Shown here: piece by piece, positions 9,991 through 21,666 of the stretch
Layout: every line of letters begins with the position of its first letter
Position numbering within the stretch: the stretch's first letter is position 1
DNA from: Phycomyces blakesleeanus NRRL 1555(-)
Lineage: Eukaryota > Mucoromycota > Mucoromycetes > Mucorales > Phycomycetaceae
Assembly (NCBI RefSeq): GCF_001638985.1
Contig: NW_017265146.1
Coordinates: 1,260,231 to 1,324,230, forward strand
Direction of reading: 5' to 3'
Length of the DNA stretch: 64,000 nucleotides
Made by a program: the position numbers and the translations under genes
The notes under the pieces: generated by a model
Told to the model about the DNA's origin: nothing
Databases searched by the model: none
The model's input: only the letters and a program-made list of their open reading frames with translations

Positions 9991-11958
9991 ATGATAGTAT
10001 CAGAACTACCGTCTGAAGTTCTTTCACAAATTGCCGATCATCTACCGACAGAAGACAGGCTTTCTGGCTCTATTACTTGCAAGTCATGGAGATACCCATT
10101 TCAAGATGCTCTATGGAGAAACATATATATAGATTCCGAAAAATCCCTCGAGTACATATACAACACTATTAAGCCTTCCAAAAATATATCCACATCGTAC
10201 GGTCTCTTAGTTCACAGTCTACGAATAGGTGGATACTACGAAATGCCTGATGAGCAACAGAATGAATTCTTTAGATACCTACCAAATTTGAAACATCTTG
10301 ATCTTGGGCACATGACTTGTAAACACATAAACACTGAGATGACAATAGCTAACCAGACATGGATTTATTTGGAAAGCCTGATAATTAATTTCATCGGACG
10401 TCCAGGAGGGCCAACCACAGAAAATCTCATCAGCCTCCTAAAGACATGTTGCAGTCTCCGTAAATTAGAAATATCTGCAGAAAAAAGGTTCTGTCCAGTC
10501 AGTTTTAGCTTAAAGAGCTTTGACAGCCTACATCAAGCTCTACCACAGCTCATATACTTTAAGACGTTTATATCACATGCGCATGACCTTCAACCTATAC
10601 TGGACACAATTCCAGATACTATACAGTCACTCACGATGGCAATTCTTGATATAAGCTTTTATCAGTGGTCCGCCAAGTGGCTATACTATTTTAGCTACAA
10701 GTATCCAAACTTGCGTTCCCTAAGATTAGATACTTCTAAAGTAATATATGGGTGGACAGAGTATATTCTAACGCAAGGAGTGACGTATCCATATCCCTCC
10801 CATTCAAAGAGCTTACAACGCTTGGAAACACTCGAACTTATAACTCCAAACATTTCAGAATGGACTCATCTTGTTTTTTGGGAATTCATTTATCCATTAA
10901 GAATTCCTCTCAAGAACTTAAAGTACAAAGCAACATGCAATCGTAAGGATTTATGGTTGCACGCGCAGTTGTATGAGACAAATATTAAAAGAATTCTACA
11001 ATCGTTTTCGGGAACACTCGAGAATCTTTCCATCGAAGGAACAGTATTTTTCGATATTAAACATGGTCCAGCACTTGAACTATCTTCTTACGCTCCATTT
11101 TTGAAGGATCTTCATATCAAGTCTTGTGGGGTATCCATTAACCTAGACGATTTATTGGACAAATGCCCGGTCCTGAAACGATTGAGATATTTTGGCGGAC
11201 AGTTGTTGATCAATTCCAGTACGATGATTAAAGAAACTATACAACAACAGGAAAAGCAACCACAGCATCATGGATTGCAAATTTTGGAACTGCGCAGGGT
11301 TGTTACAAGTGCGGAAGTCTTTAGTCGCCTTTCTTTCAGATGTAGACGTCTGCAATATATGAATTTGAGCTCTTTGTGGGTCAGTGGATTGACTTTTGAA
11401 GCAGACGGATGCTTGCTCGTCGATATGCCCTACACTTTCTTCAAGGCAGTACGCCTGGCTCATATCAAATATTGCTCACCTTACGAGAGAAGAGATGGAG
11501 ACACCACTATCAGTCTTACACTTTTGTCTCAATTAAGTGATCCTATGTCTTCCTTACCCTCAATAACATCAACATCAGATAAATTAATTCATGGTGAAAA
11601 GGAAAAGGTGGATCGAAAATCTGTTGCTGTAGTAACCCGTAAAAATATTGCTTGGTTCCACACATTTCTTGATGTTGTATTTGAAACGGATACCAGAATA
11701 GGCATCAGACAACTTTCAGAGCAAGAAGCCAGTACTGCAGTCGGATTCTATCAAAGCTTCCAGTCCAATAGAGACAATCAACCAAGAAGAGTAGATATGC
11801 CGTTAGATGGGGATAATCTCAAGGAAGATTGGAAAGACAAACTTTGTAGAGGCTATGGAGAATTGAGATGTGGCCAGGTAGAGAAGTACATTCTTCCAAG
11901 TGATTCAAAATATGACAAATACTTTTGGAAATACTCGTGTAATAATGTCTTTTTATAA
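9991..11958 (+). CDS. F-box/LRR-like protein, intact (655 aa)
   Basis: Single exon starting at the ATG at 9991 (MIVSELPSEVLSQIADHL); the 39 codons open upstream are hydrophobic leader translation without homology in the paralogs. The F-box spans residues 4-45 (ELPSEVL...DRLSGSITCKSWRYPFQDALWR). It is followed by LRR-like repeats (NLKHLDLGHMTCKHIN, APFLKDLHIKSCGVSIN, RCRRLQYMNLSS). The C-terminal block has IAWFHTFLDVVFE and the signature GYGELRCGQVEKYIL. It is the closest paralog of the gene at 27563-29515, and the last roughly 310 nt are almost identical between the two although the preceding sequence is clearly diverged. Likely an SCF substrate receptor (family knowledge); the substrate is unknown. 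Confidence 0.85.
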   Translation: MIVSELPSEVLSQIADHLPTEDRLSGSITCKSWRYPFQDALWRNIYIDSEKSLEYIYNTIKPSKNISTSYGLLVHSLRIGGYYEMPDEQQNEFFRYLPNLKHLDLGHMTCKHINTEMTIANQTWIYLESLIINFIGRPGGPTTENLISLLKTCCSLRKLEISAEKRFCPVSFSLKSFDSLHQALPQLIYFKTFISHAHDLQPILDTIPDTIQSLTMAILDISFYQWSAKWLYYFSYKYPNLRSLRLDTSKVIYGWTEYILTQGVTYPYPSHSKSLQRLETLELITPNISEWTHLVFWEFIYPLRIPLKNLKYKATCNRKDLWLHAQLYETNIKRILQSFSGTLENLSIEGTVFFDIKHGPALELSSYAPFLKDLHIKSCGVSINLDDLLDKCPVLKRLRYFGGQLLINSSTMIKETIQQQEKQPQHHGLQILELRRVVTSAEVFSRLSFRCRRLQYMNLSSLWVSGLTFEADGCLLVDMPYTFFKAVRLAHIKYCSPYERRDGDTTISLTLLSQLSDPMSSLPSITSTSDKLIHGEKEKVDRKSVAVVTRKNIAWFHTFLDVVFETDTRIGIRQLSEQEASTAVGFYQSFQSNRDNQPRRVDMPLDGDNLKEDWKDKLCRGYGELRCGQVEKYILPSDSKYDKYFWKYSCNNVFL

Positions 11959-12362
11959 AAATAAAAAAAGTGATAGATAAAAAATTGTGCATCTTATACA
12001 GACAATTTCTAAAGGATATATATTCGGAGTGGGAAATATTGTGTATTAAGATAATTGTCTTTAATGGTAAGATAGAGCCTAGTTAGTGTATTTATATTTA
12101 TGGTGCAAAAAAAAACGAGTCAAAAAGTATATGGTATACCTTTTCTATTTATTATTATTATTTTTTAAGAAAAACACAATAGACTCTCGATTAATTGTGT
12201 GTGTATGACATTTGGTATGATATTTTTCTATAAAAGTCTTGAAATCTGTACATTATGTATATGACCAAAGTATTTATGCTCAAAAAGAAATATAAGAGCG
12301 CCATAAGTTACCGGAACTTTGGGATTTTATTTGTAAATGCCAATAATAGATATGTGTAAAAG
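11959..12362. other. 3' flank of F-box gene, no gene
   Basis: AT-rich flank with A-runs directly after the stop. Nothing else is seen. Confidence 0.55.
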
Positions 12363-12470
12363 ATGCTGGTTAGAGAGACGATCTTTGTAAAGGTTACGCT
12401 GAATATAAATGTGGCTACGCAGCCAAGTACACACGAAATTTCTGGACTTGCAATGAAATAACCAATAGTT
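12363..12470 (+). pseudogene. C-terminal relic of an F-box paralog
   Basis: The plus-strand frame from 12363 reads RDDLCKGYAEYKCGYAAKYT after an in-frame stop, then NFWTCNEITNSL. This matches the last 45 residues of the neighbouring family members (DKLCRGYGELRCGQVEKYIL ... YFWKYSCNNVFL). The rest of the gene is gone. It marks a former additional member of the tandem array. Confidence 0.7.
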
Positions 12471-13995
12471 TATTTATTTATTTTCTGAAGTATACATATA
12501 ATATTCCACGCCAAGCGCATAGGTATGCAAATAATTAGGTGTGTGTATGCTTGTGCTATGTAGTACTACAAAAGATAAAACTGTGGTCGAGGAGAAAGGT
12601 TATCTTTCTAGTTCATGAACTTTAAATATCAAATACAGAAATCGGATATTTCCTCTTACAAAAACTAAAGGACATAAAAGACAAAGAGGCTTTCGTAAAT
12701 TGAACAAGTTTCTTTTTTTGGAATTAACAACCAAAAATAGAAATTAAAATAAGAAAAAAAATGTACAGAGAATGAGGCATTTTAGCTATCAAATCAATCC
12801 AAACTATAATTATATTATGTAGAAATCAAAAATAGAAAAGGTAAAGTAATGATGGTTCGATTAAAAGGTGGAGGGGTAGCTATAGAGTTTTTGTCTCTTT
12901 ATATATATATATTCTTAGATTTAAATCTAAATTCGAATATTTATCTGATTTGTGATTGACAGAACCTTAACAAGAATGATGATGATTATAATTATAATTA
13001 TAATTAACCAAAAAGAAAAAGAGGGAATGTAGAATAAGTGGGGTTTGAAGGACAATTTTTAATTTTTTAATTTTTATACAAAAATATAAATAGATTGATT
13101 GGTTGGGCTTGATGGAATAAAAAAATAAAAAAATAAAAGAGGGAATTGAAATAATGAGAATAAATAAATAGATAATGCAATTATGTAGTGGTATAAGGTA
13201 GGCATGTGAAACAGAATTAAAGAATAAGAAGAATATATAATGTATAATATAAATACCAACAAATCAAATCAAATACAATACAATACAACTGTGTGTATGG
13301 TTGTATAGAGTGGCGTGTTAATTATTGAATGAAGAATTGGACCCTGTAAGTTTTGAGTACCTTGATATACACACCGATATCTATCTATCTTTATTACTAG
13401 CTTTCCTTCCCTTTATTTATCTTTGTGTCTGTGTATTTTATTGATAATATTTATGTAGTTAGCATTGAGACCATACACAAGCGAACTAATTATAATTACA
13501 TGTGTTTGTGTCTTTTTTCTTTAAAAAAAAAAGCAAAAAATATTTAATCCAATAGCTCAGAATCACTCTAGGAAAAAAATACTGTAAAACAACCTAGCAC
13601 ATACATACATATATATATATATGTATGTGTGTGTGTGTGTGTGCGCTGTGCATTTACTAATAGAAATAAAAGTAAAAGTAGAGATAAATACAACCCTTTC
13701 AAAATCCTGTTTCTTGTTTCCTGCTTCTTCCTATTTGTCGCTCTTTACCTATTCCTTTACTACATAAAATATTTAACCATTATTCTAGAAATCTAGACTT
13801 TGTACATCGTATCACACACATGCATGCATCTAATTATATAAATATATTCTTACATGTTCTGCACAACTACATCACAGTTACTGTAAATGTAAACGACAAT
13901 CAAACACCGTTGTATTTTGTACTGTTCCACAGCCAATCTTTGCACAGGACAGAAAAAGTAGAAATTTCTTAAACTTGATGATTGCATTCTATATA
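12471..13995. other. Intergenic, simple AT-rich DNA
   Basis: Poly-A/T runs, an AT microsatellite and a (TG)n run near 13610-13642, and several ATAATTATAATT repeats. I see no gene. Confidence 0.6.
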
Positions 13996-16201
13996 CAGTG
14001 AGAACGGTAACTGTTGGCACTTTGAGAAAATTAAATGCTCGTAACCAAAAACTAAACTAAATGTAACTTTTAAAAGAATGAATTAATGACACTAGAGAAC
14101 CCATTGTCGAGTGAAAATTCTAACTTTTTCACTCTTTTTATTGTACGCGGCGATTTAATATCCAATAAAAACTGTAAAGTTTTACTGAGGGAGGCCATTT
14201 CAGTCCCAACTCTTTATTAAGAATTGAGCTTGTTTTTCCACCTTTAAACCTAAAAAATAAGCCTTGAAAAACCAAGTTTATTAAGATTTACTCACTTATG
14301 TTTATCACAGTACTTATGTTCTCATCAACTGTGGTTGAGTTTTTTCTTATTTTTGACTGGGTTTCACCGATAATTATTTTTTTAACAGCCTTGCAAAATA
14401 TCACATCCCAACGAGTTCTCTAATGGCTAGGAACTCATCGGTTCTATAAACCTTTATGTTAAAAATACTGTTTTTTTCTCTCTTTTATATTATTCTTATT
14501 TATTATGCGATCGTTTCCTACTAACAACAATGCCGCAAACAAGCGACGTCTTATCAGCTTCGATGAAGAAGATCTTGAAGCTGAGTAACAACAAACATTG
14601 ACTCCTACGGAAATTCAGGTACGAATAAACATTTAAACTTTGTGCAAATAAACATCATCCAGTTTTGATTTTAGACTACTAGTACGACTGCACCCTCTGA
14701 AGAAGCAGCTGGAAAACACGACAGAGGTGACCCTAAAAAGATAAGCAAGTGAAACACAACAACTGGTAATAACACACTTGAACGTGATAGTCTGAGTACC
14801 ATGGCTATTGGTTTATCTGGTATGTTGGCTCTTCTGTTTGGTAAACCTCTTCCTTGCTTCGATCCAAAGCAACACCAAATTAATTCCAAGAATTACAAAA
14901 TAAAAACTACCGCCGATTTTCTAAAAAAAAAAACAAAAGGAAAGTTTGTTTGACAATTAATTAGAGCAACAAAAACGAGTTTGAGCCATCTATACAAAAG
15001 CAAATTTTGGCCAGAAACTCTGAGCTGTAGAAAACAGGTCGCAAATAATTTTGTCGCGAATAAAGAAATACATAAGGACAAGTAAAAGTTATTTCAACAC
15101 TACTCCTTTAAAGGCTCGACTACATCAGTTCTTCCAAGAAGCTTAAAAAAAGTAAAAGAGACTCTATCTTTTGCCTTTATATTCCATCAAAACACTTTTC
15201 TTGAAAGCAGCTTCTAGACCTCTCTTGAGCATAAAAGTGCCATGTGTTACTATTCATTTTGCGTTAAGCACAAACGGTAGTAATGATCCCCAGCTCACTT
15301 AAGTTCTGAGATATGTATTTGTTATGAGGACTTGAAGACGATAAATCGCACTCCAAACAAGTATGCCAATTATTCTGATAGTCAATAAGACCGTGTTTGT
15401 TTATTACCAGAAGATTGAACTTTTAAATGCTGCTGCCGCGGCTAAAAGAAGTCCTAAGATTATAGAGAGATGTGAATAGGTTGAAACTTGATCAAAAACT
15501 GATATGGACTATAACTTCCACCCTATTCCCCTGAACTCAGTTGCATCGACCAATTTTGGGCAATTGTTAAAGGAAAGGTTAGACATAGTGATACGGAAGA
15601 TCTGAAAACCAGAATTTCTGAGACATGCGACCAGGTTCCCAGGAATCATTTATATAATTTTGCACAGCATTCTGCACTTGTATTTTAAGATTTCTTGAAT
15701 GATCAATGCAAATTGGCAGTTACAAGTATGCAAAAATATTTAAAATCACGCAAATTGGTACCGCGAGTACTGTTATGTCCATTATCGTGCTAGAAAAAAA
15801 AAGTTTATTTTAAAAGGCAATATCGACAATACCAGGAAGAATGGAAACGTCACAAACTGTTGACTGATACCATTACTGAGGCATGCAGAGTCATAACTGT
15901 TGAAATTCTATACAAGTTTGCCTGTCATTCTAAATGACACTTCATTCAATGTTATAATAAAATCCCATTCTAATCGTTTTGAAGTCAAAAGACATATACC
16001 ATTTTTATGTCAATTCGATTTAACTTATGGTGACATTTCTTTAATTTCAAAAGGACAAAACTTCTAGACATGAAGAAGCAATCGTTTTTGGGTTAGTGTC
16101 ATTATGATTATAATTATAATAATTTTTTTAAAAAGTAACGTTTAGTTTTTGGTGACGGACATTTAATTTCCTCAAAGTGACAAAGTTTACCGTTCTCACT
16201 G
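13996..16201 (+). mobile_element. Tc1/mariner-type DNA transposon, inactive, with long TIRs
   Basis: The element is bounded by inverted repeats beginning CAGTGAGAACGGTAA at 13996 and ending TTACCGTTCTCACTG at 16201, flanked on both sides by TA, the target duplication of Tc1/mariner elements. The inverted repeat continues with indels for at least 75 bp (left 13996 to about 14075, right about 16125-16201), including CACTTTGAG and ACCAAAAACTAAAC in both arms. The 2206-bp length suits an autonomous Tc1-like element. The internal transposase is wrecked by stops and frameshifts, so it cannot move by itself. Confidence 0.8.
14504..15900 (+). pseudogene. Degenerate Tc1/mariner (DDE) transposase
   Basis: The plus strand carries decayed coding sequence within the inverted repeats. 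An N-terminal piece starting at the ATG at 14504 reads MRSFPTNNNAANKRRLISF and hits a stop after 27 codons. About 15508-15680 gives LPPYSPEL, then IDQFWAIVKGKVRHSDTEDL and NHLYNFAQHS. This is the typical C-terminal end of the Tc1 DDE domain, with the LPPYSPELNPIEQFW-type motif around the third catalytic acidic residue. A second weaker match to the tail (DTITEACR...FACHS) near 15850-15900 suggests local duplication or rearrangement. The middle of the protein is not recognisable. Confidence 0.7.
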
Positions 16202-18781
16202 TATCTCAGCAACCATTATGACAACTATTACTGAATTGAATCGAAAATAATTTAATTGAATTAAAAATTTAACTTAATATAATGTAATGTAATGTAATGA
16301 TAAAATGCATGGAGTTTTTTTTTCTTTGGTATTAATAATTAACGTCATTACTATAGCAACAGTAATAATAGTAATAATTAATTTCTTAGCATTTCTTCTC
16401 CATGGTTACAGAGATAAAAATAGTACAAAAAACGCGGTACTTTTTTTTAAAAGAAATTTATTAGATCTCTAAAAAAAAATTACGTTGCTTAGTAACAAAC
16501 AACTTTATTCAAACCAGAAAACCATAATATAAGTAAACAAATAAACAGATAAAAAGGTATTGAGAACATTTATGTATATGTATAGTATAGTATATTAATG
16601 CTATCTTTTCTCTTGTGAATAGATCTGTCAAAGGTGAGAATATTTTTGCTGGTTTACTGCTTGTTATTTTTAGCTTATTATCCTGCACTGCACGGTACTG
16701 GAAAGTAAATATAAATGTAGATATTAGTTTAATTATGAAGTGTAAGATTGCTATTGATGAGTTTGAAGGGTTTGGTTAATGATTTATGATAATAATAAAG
16801 GAATAAATTGTGTGAAGCGATTAACCGCAGCATTTATTTGAAATGATTAAAAAAGCATACACACATTTTACAGCTCAGATGTATATCAACGTGAATCATC
16901 AGAATACGATAAAACATGATAGGATAGTACATTGCATGGTAGGGTAGTAAACGATATTATAGAATTTGATGAGCAAGAACAGTAAATTAGAAGAGTATAG
17001 GGTATTTTCTATCTGACTGTCTGTCTTTCTATTGATTCGTTAGAGGGGTTAAAATTAAACAAAATAGCATCTTTTACCTTGTGATGATTATATTTTCATT
17101 TCCATTTTCAATTTTTAAAAAACAAAAAACAAATAAAAGTGATCTAGAGCAAAAGTAGTTTAATCCAATTTATGTAAATCTATTTTGTTGGTTATTGTGC
17201 TTCCAAGTTAGTGTCTCCTCCTTCTCCTTCTCCTTCGTTCTTTTTTTCTCTTTCTCTCTTTTGGCTTTTATAGTATACGTATATCTATATCTATATATAC
17301 ATACAAAGCACACAATGCATGTGTATAACAATAGCAGTAGCAATATCGATGTCAACAGCGACATCCACAATATCAGAAACACATGCCGTATATAGTGTAT
17401 ATATTATCCATTAATTTTAATAAGAGTTGCCAAAGGAGTGGATCGAATATTATTCGTTGACATCTCTTTGAAATACAATACAATATTTTCTCTCTCTCTG
17501 TGTGTGTGTGTGTATCTGCATATTTCACTTAACCTAAAATATACCTATATATTAGTGCAAACCAACAGATTTATTTAGTCTTTTTCTTTTATTTCTCTTG
17601 GCAAAAACAAATATACATATATATCAAAGTATCTATGTATTTTAGCTATATATTATATATATTCTTGCTAATACCAAATGAGTATACAATTAATTGTGTG
17701 TCGTGTGCGTAGTGGAGTGTGGCTAATTTTTCTTTTCATTTCATCTTCTTTTCTTTTTCTTTTACCTTTTACCTTTTATATATTATATATATTTGTTACT
17801 TGAATCAATAGGTAAAATAAGCTTCAAAATATTAAAGATATAAATATAAATTACTGTAGATTGTTTTGTGTTGGGAACCCATTGTGGGCCCATTAGTTTC
17901 AGAAACCTGCTTTTTCTTTTACCTTTTTTTTTAGAGTCAAAAATTCAACTTCCAATATCTAAATAAATAATTATTATATTATTATTATTATTTTATAATA
18001 TGCTAAATACAATGAAATACCTATATTCGGAGAATAGAATGTTAATCATAAGAATAGTCGTTTCTATGGATACAAATATAAAAAAAAAAAGACAATTCTA
18101 AAAATGGATAATAAAAGATACTTTATACATACATACATATATATATAATTTATAGTAATAAATTATTATTATTGTTGTTCTATTCTCACATGTATAAAGA
18201 GCAGTTTTTGATCGTGTAACTTGATCTTATTGAATCACGATTATTATAAAATTATGATAAAATTATTATTATTACTATTAATCATAGTATTAATATTAAT
18301 ATTATGTATATAATTTTATGATTGTTATTATTCAAAATGATGTATTTTATCTTCCAAAAAAACAAGGTTAAGAAAGGGGGAGTGAGTGTGGGAGAGGGTA
18401 GTTATCCATAAGCGTACAATAATGATTATTTTTAATTTTAATTATTTTTTCTTTTACTTCTTCTTATTTTATTTTATACTTTATACTTTATACTTTTTAT
18501 ATTTTATATTTTATATACGTACGTTATAAGTCTATTTTTGTGTGCCTCGGTCTTATTCCTTTTTGCTGTATTTCATTTTAGAAGCAGGGAAAAGGTATAT
18601 GACTATACATTTTTGTGTCCTATTTAAATATATGTGTTTTGGGTTTGTTGAAGCAAAAAGATGTATATATAAGTTTAATAGATATATTTAGAAAGACCAA
18701 AAAAGTAAGACACAAATTTGCTTAGTATTTTTAATTTTTTTTTTTTTTAATTTTTGCCTTTTTTAATTTTTGCACCCCTCT

Positions 18782-18782
18782 T

Positions 18783-18813
<31 letters not shown>

Positions 18814-18816
18814 TTT
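18782..18816. repeat. (TTTA)n microsatellite
   Basis: About eight tandem copies of TTTA/ATTT. Confidence 0.8.
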
Positions 18817-19040
18817 GTTTCCTTGACTACAATTATCTATCCATTACTGCTATTTTTACTACCTTTCTTCTTTCTATTAATCAATATTCAATACAAACCA
18901 ACCCAACCCAAAAAATAAAGTCACGGCCTCTTCTTTCGCTCTTATTTTATTTTAGTTAATTTAATTTTTATTTTATTCACACCCTACACTTCTCCCCATC
19001 TCAACTAACCTCAAATCACCTCACTATACCACACCACACA

Positions 19041-19089
19041 TTAGCCTTAGTCTTAGCCTTAGCCTTAGCCTTAGCCTTAGCCTTAGTCC
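19041..19089. repeat. (TTAGCC)n hexanucleotide repeat
   Basis: About eight tandem units of TTAGCC/TTAGTC, 135-180 bp upstream of the Zn2Cys6 start codon. It is not the usual TTAGGG telomere unit in either orientation, so I treat it as a microsatellite in a promoter or leader. Confidence 0.8.
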
Positions 19090-19223
19090 TTGTTCACTCT
19101 TCCTTCCCCCTCCTCCTCCTCTCCCTTCTTTTCCTTTTCCTTCCTTCTTCCCTCTCTCTTTTTATTATCAACACTAAGAGTTATATTTATAATTATAATT
19201 ATAATTAAAAGAATCAATTAGAC

Positions 19224-20646
19224 ATGGTTTCAAGTGGCAATAATGACACACAATCATCAGCAACTCCTCCAAAGGCGAAGAAACGGAGAACGAGAAATGC
19301 AACAGCATGTGTGTGTTAAATTTCATTTTTATCATCTACTTCAATTCAAGGCATTTGAATTATTACAAAGAAGAAAACTAATCGACTCAATTTGATTCAA
19401 TTGTATTTCAATTGTATGTAATACACAATATGCTTCTGTTCTTTTTGCATATGTAGGTATGCGATGTCGGGAACTAAAGAAAAAGTGCGACAATAATCTA
19501 CCTTCTTGTACAAGATGTATCGAATTTGGAGCCAATTGCCTCTACCTGACCTACGAAGAATACCAGCAGACTCTAGCAGAAGCAGTGATCGAGCTGAGTC
19601 AAGAATTGGACATAATCCAAGCCGACGTACGCAATCTGACCTTTAGAACCCCACAATCGAATAATACCAACACCGTCATTAATAATCATGTTAATAGTAA
19701 TATTAATCATCATCATCATCATCATCATCATCCTCATAACACCAACTACTACAACACATACAACAATAATCAAAGTCAAAGTCAAAATCAAAATCAAGAT
19801 CAAGATCAAAAACCAAATCTAAATCTAAATCCAAGCCCAAGTCCAAAACAAACGGCCGTCCAATGGCAATTTGATTATGACGGGAGTGAGTCAGCAGAAA
19901 CACTTGAGTTTTACAGGTTTTTATGGAAGATGCGGCAGGATTATGAGCAGACAAATTCCCGTAGGCTACACAACAATGATACCGGACGGAATTATTGTGG
20001 CGATATTGACGATATTGATTATTACGAAGACGAGGTTCTTTCTCCAAAATCAACATCGACGTCCACGTCAACTTCATTATCATTATCACTGTCAACCTCG
20101 ACCTCGACCTCAAATTCGACTTTAACCCCAGCATCACCTCCACAGTTCTTACTACAGCCACAATCACCATTACTGAATCGACAAAAAAATCAACCCCTGA
20201 AAACAACCTTGGCAAATTCAAATTTAAATTCAAATTTAAAAGTAGCAGACCCAGACCCAGACTCAGGTTCAGGTTCAGGCTCATGCTCATACTCATGCTC
20301 AGGGACAGGAACGAAACGAAACCCAAACCTAAAATCAGAAATGGAAATGGAAATTGAAATTGAAACAGGGACAGTAACAGAGACAGTAACAGAGACAGAA
20401 ATGGGATTAGGAATGGGAACTAGGGTAGGAACAGGGACTGGGGCTGCAGCACCAAGTGGCGGCGGACTATTCGAATGGAAAGCCACAATGGATGAAGGAC
20501 GGCTGCGGATTGACACCAACATTTGTTCGTTTCGAGATATCTATCGGGTTCTGAAACAGAGCCAACAGGTTGCCACCGACAGTGGCTTGTGCTCCCAAGT
20601 CAGCAACTATCCCAGCAAACAGGGGTCACTTTGCTCCTACGAGTAA
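19224..20646 (+). CDS. Zn2Cys6 transcription factor with dipeptide repeats (424 aa, 2 exons)
   Basis: Exon 1 is 19224-19308 and exon 2 is 19457-20646; the intron begins GTGTGT and ends TATGTAG. Splicing completes a canonical binuclear zinc cluster: C29-x2-C32-x6-C39-x6-C46-x2-C49-x6-C56, preceded by a basic KKRRTR stretch, so it is a sequence-specific DNA-binding regulator acting in the nucleus. The middle is low complexity: an eight-His run, QSQNQDQ, STST/SLSL, DPDSGSGSG, MEMEIEIE and TETVTE repeats, each from an imperfect hexanucleotide repeat. A more ordinary segment near the end (LFEWKATMDEGRLRIDTNICSFRDIYRVLK) may be a conserved domain, not identified. The stop TAA lies inside a perfect donor-like GTAAGT, so an additional downstream exon cannot be fully excluded. 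A second Zn2Cys6 gene follows 633 bp downstream on the same strand. Confidence 0.8.
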
Positions 20647-21279
20647 GTTACAACGTGGCTATCTTTCTCGGCCACCTCTCCGTTTTCCATGTCTGTGATC
20701 GACCAATCACAAGTCTTGTTTTCCATTATTTTATTTTATTTTATCAACACCCTTTATTACGCTCATTATTTTATTTTTATATACATATGCTTTATTTATA
20801 GCTTATATAGTAAGAACCACAAAAAATCCAAGAAAAATCCAAACTCCTTCTCGCTCCTTTTCTCTCTCTCTCTCTCTCTCTCTTATTCGCACACACACTC
20901 ACTATTGGCACTTGTAACTTGCATTTACACACATTATTGTATTTCTTTCATTATTTTTCCCTCTTTTTCTCTCTCTTACTTATTCTTTGATATTATTTCA
21001 TATTATTTAAACGAAATTATACTATTTACAAGCCCCTAAAAAAATCTTATTATTCATTCACTCTACCCACTTCCTTTCCTTTTCTTTACTCTACTTTACT
21101 TTCCTTATTTCAAACCATACCCTATTCTATCATATAGCTCATTTACCTTATTTCAATATACTTATACTTCTTTATCGCCCACTTCTTTACGTACCTCAAT
21201 TTTACTTTTCTTTTGAACAAATATACAAAATAAATAAACAAACAAACAAAAAATAAAAGAAAGAAAGATATAATACATC
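20647..21279. other. Spacer between two Zn2Cys6 genes
   Basis: Pyrimidine-rich DNA with a (CT)n run at about 20861-20882 and A/T runs, probably the 3' flank of one gene and the promoter/leader of the next. No coding sequence supported. Confidence 0.6.
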
Positions 21280-21629
21280 ATGCCTGTCGACGAACAACTA
21301 CAACTACAGCAGCAACAACAGCAACAGCAACAACAGCAACCTGGACAACCCGAACAACGGAAGAAACGCGCAAAGATCGTGAGTGCCTGTAGTGAATGCC
21401 GCCGTAAGAAAACAAAATGTAATGGCGAATTACCCTGTCGGAATTGCCTAAAGTCCCAGGTGTCGTGCATCTACCCATCCCATAGTGATGACAAACGAAA
21501 TACGCCGAGTAAAGTTGCGCTGGAAGCAATTGAAGACAGGCTCAAGGCTATTGAGGACATGCTGAAAATAATATTGCAGAGCCAGAGTCAGAACCAGAGT
21601 CAGAACCAAAACCAAAACCAAAACCAAAA

Positions 21630-21666
<37 letters not shown>

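Larger units (their letters stand above)
16202..19223. other. Long intergenic region upstream of Zn2Cys6 gene
   Basis: AT-rich, with many short tandem repeats: TAATGTAATG-type repeats near 16280, TATA/ATTATT tracts near 17950-18330, (TTTA)n at 18782-18816 and CT-rich DNA near 19100-19160. No gene found. The last few hundred bases, pyrimidine-rich, are probably promoter and 5' leader of the gene at 19224. Confidence 0.55.

Noticed and set aside
19041..19089. (TTAGCC)n as an interstitial telomere
   Set aside because: The unit is not TTAGGG/CCCTAA; treated as a microsatellite.
19573..20522. Long minus-strand open frames across the first Zn2Cys6 gene
   Set aside because: They mirror hexanucleotide repeats on the coding strand; no start context, introns or known domain.
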